From contig JAOAFA010000081.1 in NCBI GenBank assembly GCA_026416535.1, positions 1 to 38,370 of the forward strand: DNA of 38,370 bases, read 5' to 3'. The DNA is from Deltaproteobacteria bacterium. Its GTDB lineage: Bacteria > Myxococcota > SpSt-1050. The notes beneath the pieces were generated by a model, which was not told the origin of the DNA, did not search any database, and worked only from the letters and a program-made list of their open reading frames with translations. Positions 1 to 7,589 of this stretch are shown piece by piece. The translations under genes and the position numbers were made by a program. Numbering within the stretch: position 1 is the stretch's first letter; every line of letters starts with the position of its first letter.

Positions 1-240
1 ATGAAAAACAGATATTTTGACCCCCCTAATCTCAAACTTACGCCCGAACTCAGAGAAAAGATACTCAATCTTAGAAGAAGTCTCTACTATGACCTCAATA
101 TCCTCCACTTTAAGGATAAATTAGAGGAAGAACATAACATACATAACATAAGTCTTAGTTATGAGACTGTAAGAGGACTTCTCATCAAAGAAAGACTATG
201 CAAAGCAGAAAAAATAGGAGATTTTACAAGTAGACTAAAA
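1..240 (+). pseudogene. N-terminal fragment of an ISNCY-like transposase
   Basis: The first roughly 80 codons read as the helix-turn-helix part of a transposase: a basic Arg-rich stretch, then 'YYDLNILHFKDKLEEEH' and 'LSYETVRGLLIKERL'. This resembles the 'Y-x-x-F-N-x-x-H-F-x-E-x-L-x-x-x-H' followed by 'LSY-x-x-V-x-x-x-L' pattern of ISNCY/IS1202-type transposases. After about position 240 the frame stays open to 633 but changes to hydrophobic sequence with no transposase character, and no DDE catalytic domain follows. It is therefore a truncated remnant. The window starts at or inside the gene, so the true 5' end is unknown. The family assignment is from memory of the pattern only. Confidence 0.45.
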
Positions 241-249
241 AGAATGCCA

Positions 250-485
250 AAGGTAATTAGAATTTACCTGGCACTCTTGCTCATATCCTCATTATCTATA
301 GTTTACAACCAAACGTTAGTTTATACATTTTTTGTTTATCAAACTTCATTTGTTTGTAGTATACATCTAATATGTACCTTGTTGTTTGAATCTATGGCTA
401 TGGAGGTATCTCCTCCAACATCTCCATCACTATCAATTGTAAATGTCTCCCAATTGCCACTGACGTTGGTGGCATGTTTCAAAGC
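250..485 (-). pseudogene. decayed beta-propeller-type repeat protein fragment
   Basis: On the minus strand, codons running down from 485 to 369 read 'ALKHATNVSGNW', 'TFTIDSDGDVGG' and 'TSIAIDSNNKVHI'. This is one almost intact unit of a repeat common in deltaproteobacterial surface proteins (LKYATN-x-SG-x-W, T-ID-x-x-GDVG-x-YTSIAIDSNNKVHISYYD). Further down the same strand, after a frameshift, 'TIDNED' near 290-280 is the core of the next decayed unit. There is no start or signal peptide, and the upstream minus-strand sequence is unrelated. It lies inside and opposite the open frame that follows the transposase fragment, which argues that this frame is not a gene. Confidence 0.55.
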
Positions 486-557
486 ATTATTTACTTCTTC
501 TTCTATCCTTTCAAGTCTGTGTTTTCTAACATTTTTTAATCGTATTATATTTTCCAA

Positions 558-890
558 AATAAAATTTAAATATTACCAACACCCACCAAAATCGGGTAAA
601 GTGAGAAGGGGAGGATCTGCTTTATTATCTTAAAAGAAGGGATTTAATCTACATAGATGAGAGCAAAGTGTTTGCTTTAATGACTGGAGGTATGATTTTT
701 GGAATTTATCAATTCAAGAGATTGTATTACGCCCTTAGGACAGAAGGGGGCTTTTTGAGGGAATTTTTTAAAGGTCTTCAAGGGATTCCTCTTGATCCTC
801 AAACATGTTTGATAATTACTTTCGATGCATCGTTCTTTCAAACTGTCGTTATATGCTTCTTAATATTGCGAAAGGAGTAAATATTTTCAC
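558..890. other. stretch without a recognised gene
   Basis: A plus-strand frame runs open from about 605 to 880 and includes 'RRDLIYIDESKVFALMTGG'. It has no start codon with a ribosome binding site (only an internal GTG at 668), no recognisable family, and sits in a decayed region. It may be another fragment. Nothing else is visible before the promoter at 891. Confidence 0.3.
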
Positions 891-920
891 TTGACAAAGA
901 TGATTTAATTTAGCAATAAA
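891..920 (+). promoter_or_regulatory. candidate sigma70 promoter for the zinc-ribbon/lon operon
   Basis: A perfect TTGACA lies at 891-896. An AT-rich hexamer (CAATAA/AATAAA, 914-920) lies at about 17 bases spacing, and a GGGAGG ribosome binding site at 938-943 precedes the ATG at 953. The -35 is convincing and the -10 is weak. Confidence 0.4.
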
Positions 921-952
921 AGCCATTACTTATTTTAGGGAGGTTAGGATAT

Positions 953-1264
953 ATGACGCTTGAGTTTGAATGTATAAATTGTGGAGCAGACTTTGAATTG
1001 GAGTTTACCGACCTATTAGATAAACCTGAAAAACTTAAATGTCCAAACTGTGATATAAGGGCTGATGTTCATGCCGTGGAAGATATGATGGGAGCCCTTG
1101 ATGATGTGTGTGCGAACGTAAAACAAATAAGAAGAAAATTCAGGGTGGCCTTCACATTAGAGAGTGACGATCTCCCACCTCCATATGGTCCTGCTGATGA
1201 ACACGACGCTGACAACTGGGCAAACGAGAAGATAGAGGAAGAGATGGAGGAAGAGGATGAGTAA
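953..1264 (+). CDS. small zinc-ribbon protein encoded upstream of lon
   Basis: This is a 103-residue protein. Two CxxC pairs (C7/C10 and C30/C33) bracket an acidic loop and form a typical zinc ribbon. The middle third is mixed and the last 35 residues are very acidic (many Glu/Asp), ending in a poly-acidic tail. There is no signal peptide or membrane segment. GGGAGG (938-943) supports the ATG start. The stop overlaps the lon start by 8 bases, so the two genes are translationally coupled. Zinc-ribbon proteins of this size often act as adaptors or RNA/protein-binding factors, but the sequence gives no specific role. A link to Lon, for instance substrate delivery, is only inferred from the coupling. 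Confidence 0.75.
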   Translation: MTLEFECINCGADFELEFTDLLDKPEKLKCPNCDIRADVHAVEDMMGALDDVCANVKQIRRKFRVAFTLESDDLPPPYGPADEHDADNWANEKIEEEMEEEDE

Positions 1265-3668
1265 TAACGACGCGGAGGTAAAAGACCCTGATGTCATAAC
1301 TGTATCTGAGCCTTTAGAAAAAAGGGGACAAAAGATTGTGGTGTCTCAGGGTGAGATACCAGATGTCCTCTTTGTGGTAGTTCTCGAAAACAATATACTC
1401 TTCCCCGCGATGGTTTTACCTATTATACCTACGGACGAGAAAGCAAGGGCGGCGCTTGAAAGTGCTAATAGCCAAAATAAGTTTGTGGCTCTCCTTTTAA
1501 GAAAAGACGAGACCAAGGATAAGTATGAGCCTGGAAATATTTATAACGTAGGGACAGCTGCAAGAATACTTAAGATAATAAACCTGCCGGACAATAACAT
1601 ATCTGTTGTTGTTCAATGTGTAAGTAGAATAAAAGTGGAAAGGTTCATCAAAATAGAGCCTGTACCTATTGTAAAAATAATTCCTTTAATTGATACTTTC
1701 GAGACAACTGATGAACTTGAGGCACTGTGGAAGGCACTACAATCTAAGATACAGGAATTTATAAAGCTTCACCCCTCTATCCCTGATGAATTGGGGATGA
1801 TAGCTCTTAATATAGAGGGTCCCTCGAGACTTGCTGATTTTGTCGCTGCAAATTTAAATATCCCAGTGGAACACAAACAGGCAATACTTGAGACTACGGA
1901 TGTAAAGGAACGATTAAAAATTGTTCTTGAACACATAACAAAGGAACTTGAGATACTTAAGCTCTCGCAGAAAATACAAGAAGAGATCAGGCAAAAGATA
2001 GAGAAACATCAAAGAGATTTCTTCTTACGAGAACAGCTCAAACTTATAAGGCGCGAATTAGGAGAGGAGAAGGATGAGAAATCCCTTAACATTGAAAATT
2101 ATCGAGAAAAGATATCAAAAAAAGGATTACCATCTATTGCACGAGAGAGAGTAGAAGAAGAGCTTAAGAGACTTTCCTTATTGCCGCCGGATGCGGCAGA
2201 GTTTAATGTTATTAAGACCTACCTCGATATTGTGTTGGATTTGCCTTGGGATGAGCACACAGAGGATAACGAGGATATTAAGTTTGCAAGAAAGGTTCTA
2301 GACGAGGATCATTATGGATTGGAAGACGTAAAAGAAAGGGTTTTGGAGTTTTTGGCAATAAAGAAGTTAAATCCCAAGAGGAAGGGAAGTATACTATGCT
2401 TTGCAGGTCCACCTGGTGTGGGGAAGACATCTATTGGTCGGTCTATTGCAAAGGCAATGGGTCGAGAATTCTACAGATTTTCCCTCGGTGGTATGAGAGA
2501 TGAAGCAGAGATAAAGGGTCATAGAAGAACATACATCGGGGCAATGCCCGGAAAGATCATACAGGCACTGAGACAAGTAAAGGTGAATAATCCTGTAATT
2601 ATGCTCGATGAGATAGATAAGCTTGGGCATGATTTTAGGGGAGACCCCTCCTCCGCCCTTCTCGAGGTATTAGACCCAGAGCAAAATAGCAGTTTTTTAG
2701 ACCATTACTTAGACATACCTTTTGACCTCTCCAAGGTGTTTTTCATTGCAACAGCTAATTACAAACAGGATATCCCGGCTCCCCTCCTCGATAGAATGGA
2801 AATAATCGACTTTAGAAGTTATATATTAGAAGAGAAGTTAAATATTGCAAAACGTTACCTAATACCAAAACAGAAAAAGGAAAACGGGCTTGCCGACTAT
2901 AAGATTGTAGTCACAGACAATGCGATTAGAAAGATCATTAAGGATTATACTAGAGAGTCCGGTGTGAGAAACCTTGAGAGAGAAATCTCCTCTGTATTTA
3001 GGAAGATTGGCACATTGATAGTTGAGAAAAAGAGATATCCGACCACAATTTATGACAAGAATATAACTGAGTTCTTGGGTACTGAAAAATTCAGAGATGA
3101 AAACATAATTCGGACTAGAAAGGCGGGGGTGGCAGTGGGGCTAGCCTGGACACCATTCGGTGGGGATGTCATGGTAATAGAAACTACTAGATTAAAGGGT
3201 AAGGGAACGTTGAAGTTGACCGGTAAACTCGGCGATGTAATCTCAGAGTCTGCACAGATCGCTCTGAGTTATATAAGGGCGAATCATCAGCTATTTAAGA
3301 TCCCATCAGAGGTATTTGAAAAATTCGATATTCATATTCACTTTCCCGCAGGAGCGGTCCCCAAAGATGGCCCATCGGCCGGAGTTACAATAACATCAGC
3401 ACTGATATCTCTCCTCTTTGATGGTAAAGGGAAAAGACTCCCAGATAAGATAGCAATGACCGGTGAGATAACCTTAACTGGGGATGTGTTACCTGTTGGT
3501 GGAATAAGAGAAAAACTTGTGGCCGCTCGTTCTAATGGTATTAAAGTAGTATACATCCCGCGTTCAAATCTCAAAGATACTAAGGATGTCCCTCAAGAAG
3601 TTCTACAAGATATAAAGATCACTCCCGTAAGACATTACAAGGAGATCTTCAAAGAGATCTTTGGTTGA
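1257..3668 (+). CDS. lon: ATP-dependent Lon protease (LonA)
   Basis: Full-length LonA of 803 residues, a cytoplasmic ATP-dependent serine protease that degrades misfolded and regulatory proteins. The order is an N-terminal substrate-binding LON domain (about 35-240), a coiled-coil helical region (about 240-345, including 'QRDFFLREQLKLIRRELGE'), the AAA+ module with Walker A GPPGVGKT at 384-391 and Walker B 'PVIMLDEIDK', then the protease domain. The catalytic dyad is Ser707 in 'PKDGPSAG' and Lys753 in 'GGIREK', 46 residues apart; the 43-residue spacing of E. coli Lon is extended by a short loop. The ATG at 1257 overlaps the zinc-ribbon gene. No adjacent clpX or tig is present. All key residues are intact. 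Confidence 0.97.
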   Translation: MSNNDAEVKDPDVITVSEPLEKRGQKIVVSQGEIPDVLFVVVLENNILFPAMVLPIIPTDEKARAALESANSQNKFVALLLRKDETKDKYEPGNIYNVGTAARILKIINLPDNNISVVVQCVSRIKVERFIKIEPVPIVKIIPLIDTFETTDELEALWKALQSKIQEFIKLHPSIPDELGMIALNIEGPSRLADFVAANLNIPVEHKQAILETTDVKERLKIVLEHITKELEILKLSQKIQEEIRQKIEKHQRDFFLREQLKLIRRELGEEKDEKSLNIENYREKISKKGLPSIARERVEEELKRLSLLPPDAAEFNVIKTYLDIVLDLPWDEHTEDNEDIKFARKVLDEDHYGLEDVKERVLEFLAIKKLNPKRKGSILCFAGPPGVGKTSIGRSIAKAMGREFYRFSLGGMRDEAEIKGHRRTYIGAMPGKIIQALRQVKVNNPVIMLDEIDKLGHDFRGDPSSALLEVLDPEQNSSFLDHYLDIPFDLSKVFFIATANYKQDIPAPLLDRMEIIDFRSYILEEKLNIAKRYLIPKQKKENGLADYKIVVTDNAIRKIIKDYTRESGVRNLEREISSVFRKIGTLIVEKKRYPTTIYDKNITEFLGTEKFRDENIIRTRKAGVAVGLAWTPFGGDVMVIETTRLKGKGTLKLTGKLGDVISESAQIALSYIRANHQLFKIPSEVFEKFDIHIHFPAGAVPKDGPSAGVTITSALISLLFDGKGKRLPDKIAMTGEITLTGDVLPVGGIREKLVAARSNGIKVVYIPRSNLKDTKDVPQEVLQDIKITPVRHYKEIFKEIFG

Positions 3669-4300
3669 GTCTCTTTTCTTCGTAAAAGAATATGTGAGAA
3701 AAACGTCATCTATACTTCTATTTTGTGTTAAGTTTTTGTGTATGAAGTTTCTCTTCCATCGTAACCTTTCTAGCATCCCTTTGCACACCTCATACTCATC
3801 TACCCCACTTACTAAATAAACAACCTTCTCAACCACACCCTCACCATGAAATACCTCTATAACCTCCCTCCTCCTCTACTCACCAACCGTAGTGTATATC
3901 ATCTGCCTCACCACTCTGGATACCTTATATAAGGCAGTACAATTAAAATTTTCCCTGTTATATTGACCGTTTTTAAGCTTTGTTTGCAAAAAATTATAGG
4001 AGTAGGTTTTAAGATAAACGATGACAAAACATTAGTCCTCTCTTCCAAAAAGGTCTGCTCTTTTACACATTCTGATATCTTTTGGCTTTCAAGGATTTTC
4101 TTAAAGGTTGTGCAGTAATTTTTCCATGCTTGCTTTCATGATTATGTTTTTAGTGTTGGGATGGTATGATGTGGGAGTTTAATATGTGATCAAATTTTTT
4201 AGAGTTTATTTTCTCCATTTTCACCTCATCTTCCAGAGCATACACAATTTTGTCATACTGCCTCATTTTGCGGTAGCACGGCTAGCATGGTGTAAATTTA
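3669..4300 (-). pseudogene. gap with decayed minus-strand coding traces, possibly a transposase remnant
   Basis: No intact gene is present between lon and the BamD-like gene. On the minus strand, fragments in shifting frames have protein-like composition: 'MRQYDKIVYALEDEVKMEK' near 4270-4210, 'FKKILESQKISECVKEQ' near 4110-4050, and 'VIEVFHGEGVVEKVVYLV' near 3860-3810 continuing to about 3690. The last piece vaguely resembles the C-terminal end of IS256-like transposases. Stops and frameshifts separate the pieces. The lon-proximal end overlaps the 3' end of lon. The family call is a guess; what I see is only a degraded coding trace. Confidence 0.25.
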
Positions 4301-4304
4301 TTTA

Positions 4305-4333
4305 TTGACATAAAGATTCAAAAATTATAAATA
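4305..4333 (+). promoter_or_regulatory. candidate sigma70 promoter for the BamD-TPR-FHA operon
   Basis: TTGACA at 4305-4310 is followed by a TATAAATA stretch at 4326-4333, with spacing of 15 to 17 bases depending on register. Transcription would begin near 4340, only about ten bases before the ATG at 4351, and no Shine-Dalgarno sequence is visible. Confidence 0.45.
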
Positions 4334-4350
4334 TTAACTAGATTATTGCT

Positions 4351-5130
4351 ATGAGAAGATTCCTAGTAATTCTGGCTTTTACTTTTTTAACATGTGGGTG
4401 TGCTACGACCGGTAGCGATATTAAAAAATTAGAGAGTGAGAGTGCGAAGGAAGAATTTGAAGATGCCATTAAATCGCTTAAGGGGGGATATTATCAGGAG
4501 GCAATTGACAAATTTAATCAAATAAAGATTAAGTATCCTTTTTCAATATATGCAACAGAAGCGGAACTAAAGATTGCTGATTCTTATTTTGAGGACGAGA
4601 AATATATTGAGGCAGCAGAGGCATACACAGAGTTTATAAAGCTTCATCCTTCACATCCTATGGTTGACTATGCGGCCTATAGGGTAGCACTTTCGTATTA
4701 TAATGATGCACCTAGTGATTGGCTCATCTTACCTCCATCTTATGAAAAGGATCAGTCCTCAAATATTAAGGCCCGGAAGGCTTTTTTGGAGTTTCTCCTA
4801 AGGTATAAGGGTTCAAAATTTGAAGGTGAGGCAAGGAAATACTTAGAAAAAGTGGATAAGAGATTGATAAATCATGATGTCTACGTTGCTAAATTTTACT
4901 TCAATAGAAAAAAATATGAAGCAGTCGAGAATCGTATTAAAAACATAGTTCGACAATATGGGATTGTTGATGGAATGGACGAGGCACTATACTTATTATG
5001 TAGTTCACTCTTTTTCCAGAATAAAATGGAGGAGTTTGATGAGATGTTTTCTGAGATGAGTAGAAAATTCCCAAAGAGTAAGTATTTAGAGAGGCTCCAG
5101 AATTTGCAAAAGTCTAAAAGAAGAGGTTAG
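4351..5130 (+). CDS. bamD: BamD-like outer-membrane assembly lipoprotein
   Basis: 259 residues. A short lipoprotein signal ends in 'FLTCGC' with Cys17 the likely lipidated residue, followed by TPR-type repeats with the BamD-family features 'YPFSIYATEAELKIADSYF', 'YIEAAEAYTEFIKLHPSHP' and 'YAAYRVALSYYN'. BamD is the periplasmic lipoprotein of the BAM complex that inserts beta-barrel proteins into the outer membrane. The length fits the family (about 240-280). The stop is 2 bases before the next ATG, so it is co-transcribed with a soluble TPR protein and an FHA-DUF4388 protein. The lipobox is imperfect (Cys at -2). A general TPR lipoprotein such as YfiO/CpoB-like is the alternative. The start has no clear ribosome binding site. 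Confidence 0.8.
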   Translation: MRRFLVILAFTFLTCGCATTGSDIKKLESESAKEEFEDAIKSLKGGYYQEAIDKFNQIKIKYPFSIYATEAELKIADSYFEDEKYIEAAEAYTEFIKLHPSHPMVDYAAYRVALSYYNDAPSDWLILPPSYEKDQSSNIKARKAFLEFLLRYKGSKFEGEARKYLEKVDKRLINHDVYVAKFYFNRKKYEAVENRIKNIVRQYGIVDGMDEALYLLCSSLFFQNKMEEFDEMFSEMSRKFPKSKYLERLQNLQKSKRRG

Positions 5131-5132
5131 TC

Positions 5133-5846
5133 ATGCCTATAGATTCAAATTTTAGGGAATATTTAGAGAAGGGTACTGAGCTTTTCAAAGCAGAGAGATT
5201 TGAAGAGGCTGAGGGATATTTAATGGAGACGCTGAGGATTGGAAGGCCTTTTGCTGATGTATATTATATGCTAGGTATAATTGCATGGCACCGCAATGAT
5301 TATGAAAATGCTAGGAGATTTCTTGAGGAGGCGGTTTCAATGAATCCGGGATATGTAGAGGCTGCCACAAACTTAGCCCTACTTTATAATGAACATGGGG
5401 AATATGAAAAGGCAAATCAGGTTCATAGAAAGATGAGAGAGATAGTAGAGGCAAAAAAGACCACTGACATGGAGCCATACTTGAAGAGTAAGGTTGCTAA
5501 TATGTATGCAGAAATAGGGGATGTGTTCAGAGGGGCAGGTCACCTGCTCTTTGCAGAACGTGAATATAGACGGGCATTGGAATTTGCACCCGAATATCTG
5601 GATATAAAATTTAAGCTCTCTCTGGTCCTACGTGACAAGGGAGAAAAAGAGGAAGCTATAAAAGTGTTAAAAGAGATTATTACTTCTAATCCTAACTTTA
5701 ACACAGCAAGGCTTAATCTTGGAGTCCTTCTTTTTTTAATGGGGAAGATTGACGAGGCAAGGTATCATTTGGATGAGGTTCTCAAAAGAGATCCGGAAAA
5801 CAGAAATGCACAAATGTATATAAGATTGATAAATAAGCATAAATAA
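5133..5846 (+). CDS. tetratricopeptide repeat protein
   Basis: 237 residues made almost entirely of TPR helices. Clear units include 'GTELFKAERFEEAEGYLME', 'YYMLGIIAWHRNDYENARR', 'AATNLALLYNEHGEYEKA', 'GHLLFAEREYRRALEFAPE' and 'ARLNLGVLLFLMGKIDEAR', about six in all. No signal peptide or membrane segment is seen, so it should be a cytoplasmic protein-interaction scaffold. A purine-rich AGAAGAGG at about 5118-5126 serves the ATG at 5133, 2 bases after the BamD-like stop. The following gene encodes an FHA-DUF4388 protein, a pairing often seen in myxobacterial-type signalling loci. The specific partner is unknown. Confidence 0.85.
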   Translation: MPIDSNFREYLEKGTELFKAERFEEAEGYLMETLRIGRPFADVYYMLGIIAWHRNDYENARRFLEEAVSMNPGYVEAATNLALLYNEHGEYEKANQVHRKMREIVEAKKTTDMEPYLKSKVANMYAEIGDVFRGAGHLLFAEREYRRALEFAPEYLDIKFKLSLVLRDKGEKEEAIKVLKEIITSNPNFNTARLNLGVLLFLMGKIDEARYHLDEVLKRDPENRNAQMYIRLINKHK

Positions 5847-5867
5847 TCTTTAGTGGAGGGTTTTAAG

Positions 5868-6812
5868 ATGTCTTCAAGTGGTTATGTGTTGAAATTTATT
5901 TCTGGTAAGTATCAAGGAGGAGAGATGCCCCTTGAGGATAACCGAGAATACATTATAGGACGCAAAAGTGATATTGATATTGTCATTGTGGAAGATATGG
6001 TGTCTCGTATGCATGCAAAGATAATCCTCAACAATGGTCAAGTATATATACAGGACCTCGGTTCTACTAATGGAACATTTGTAAATGGGGAGAGAATAAA
6101 GAGGGTTAGACTAAAAGAGGGAGATAGAATACTCGTTGGGACATCACTATTTAGACTCGAAAAGGGGGAGGCAAAAAAGGCTGTAGGGCAGGTTAAGATA
6201 AATAAGACTGTAACAAAAGAAGAGGAGAGACAACCTCAACAAGCACAGCGAAAGACTATGCTTGGTGGACCTTCTATTAATCAGGGGACTCTTGCAGATA
6301 TACCGATGGCTGACTTACTTCAGATGATATCAGTTTCCAAAAAGAGCGGAGTTCTTGTAATTAAAGGTCAAGACGAAGGAAAGATATTTTTCAGATCAGG
6401 ACAGATACATTACGCCTGCATCAATGAAAATCATTCGCTAAACCCTGTAAAAGCTATATACCGAATAATCACGTGGGATAAAGGTAGTTATAGATTTGAT
6501 CCTCCAGACAATCGTAAGTTTGTAGTTGAGATAGATGAAGATCTTGATGTCATTCTTATGGAGGCTTTAAGGCAGAGAGATGAACTGAAAAAACTTTCAG
6601 GGCAGATACCCCCGCTCAATAGATCATTGACACTTAATACACCTATATCTCCACCCTTGAAAGAATTAAAACCTGATCAGCTTGATGTCCTCCAACTAAT
6701 AATAAATTATGGGCAGATAAAAACAGTAATGGATAAATCCCCGCTTTCAGATGTTGATGTAGCTAAGACAATATTATTTCTCCTCACCAAGGGGTATATA
6801 AGAGAGGCTTAA
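5868..6812 (+). CDS. FHA-DUF4388 signalling protein
   Basis: 314 residues from the ATG at 5868, which has GGAGGG at 5855-5860; an in-frame GTG at 5853 overlaps that site and is unlikely. Residues about 10-105 form an FHA domain (phosphothreonine binding) with 'IIGRKSDIDIVI', 'VSRMHAKI' and 'DLGSTNGTFVNGERI', all canonical. After a Gln/Lys-rich linker, a DUF4388 (PATAN) domain follows at about 135-225 ('GTLADIPMADLLQMISVSKK', 'GKIFFRSGQIHYA'). The C-terminus ends in a small winged-helix-like segment ('AKTILFLLTKGYI'). DUF4388 is typical of deltaproteobacterial and cyanobacterial signalling adaptors. It probably reads Ser/Thr phosphorylation and passes it to a partner; no kinase gene is present in the window. 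Confidence 0.88.
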   Translation: MSSSGYVLKFISGKYQGGEMPLEDNREYIIGRKSDIDIVIVEDMVSRMHAKIILNNGQVYIQDLGSTNGTFVNGERIKRVRLKEGDRILVGTSLFRLEKGEAKKAVGQVKINKTVTKEEERQPQQAQRKTMLGGPSINQGTLADIPMADLLQMISVSKKSGVLVIKGQDEGKIFFRSGQIHYACINENHSLNPVKAIYRIITWDKGSYRFDPPDNRKFVVEIDEDLDVILMEALRQRDELKKLSGQIPPLNRSLTLNTPISPPLKELKPDQLDVLQLIINYGQIKTVMDKSPLSDVDVAKTILFLLTKGYIREA

Positions 6813-7010
6813 AAAACAAAATTTAGAAACAAGGCATATTAAAATCCATACATATGAGTGATACCTGTGGAAAATAAAATTTCAAGAAGGTGTATTTATT
6901 TCGTAAGAAAGGTTAATAGCATTTTTAGGTTAAGATCACACGTCCTTTATCAATCTAAGTTGAAATATAGGTTTTGATGTGACTTGGAAGAAATGGTAAA
7001 CTTTATTAAA
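6813..7010. other. non-coding stretch without recognisable content
   Basis: The start of the 777-base gap after the FHA-DUF4388 gene has stops in all frames. I see no promoter, hairpin or repeat that I would defend. The middle of the gap holds the repeat remnant listed next. Confidence 0.4.
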
Positions 7011-7315
7011 GGTTGTTAAAGTATGTGGCAGATATAGTGATATGCTGGAGGCATATACAGTGGATAATGAAGGAACTGTTGGTGGGTTTATCTTTATAGC
7101 AATAGATTTTCAAGATCAAGGTTAATATTAGTTAATGATAGGGTGCATGATAGTGGCATAATAAAAAGTACAACGAACAAGAGTGGCGAATAGCAAGTAT
7201 ATACAATAGATAAAGATGGCGGGACGGGTTTGTGTACCTCAATGGGAGTGGATTCTGAAGAGAAGGCGCGTATCAGTTAGTGCAGTGTATCTGGAGGGGA
7301 GTTGAATGTATATTA
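7011..7315 (+). pseudogene. decayed beta-propeller repeat remnant (two units)
   Basis: In shifting plus-strand frames the sequence reads 'LLKYVAD', then 'AYTVDNEGTVGG' and 'FIAIDFQDQ', then 'KVNIS'. A second unit follows: 'STTNKSGE', a stop in place of the conserved Trp, 'QVYTIDKDGGTG', 'TSMGVDSEEKARIS' and a stop in place of Tyr. These match two consecutive units of the LKYATN-SG-W / TID-GDVG-TSIAIDSNNKVHISYYD repeat, also found decayed at 250-485. Several stops and frameshifts make it non-functional. The rest of the gap up to 7589 shows nothing recognisable. Confidence 0.55.
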
Positions 7316-7589
7316 CGAATAAATGAAATCTGGTTTAAGATTTCGTTATTCGAGTTTGGTAATTCATTTTGTGAGTCATTTAATATGGCTTAATTTGGAG
7401 AAGTGGGGTGATTTTATAGTGAAGGTTTTTCAATTGTTTTGGGTATATTTTAATTCCATAATATTATAGTATTGCGTAGAAATACTGGGGGATGATCACT
7501 TAGTAAGGATGTGGAGTTTTTATCGCTTGATATTATTTAATAAGTTGACTATTATTTATAATATGGTCCTATGTACGAGGAATGGGTGC

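Noticed and set aside
240-633. Open plus-strand continuation of the transposase fragment
   Set aside because: It changes to hydrophobic sequence with no transposase character and runs opposite the propeller remnant on the minus strand, which explains the composition.
668-880. Short plus-strand open frame
   Set aside because: It starts at GTG without a ribosome binding site, matches no family and sits in a decayed region.
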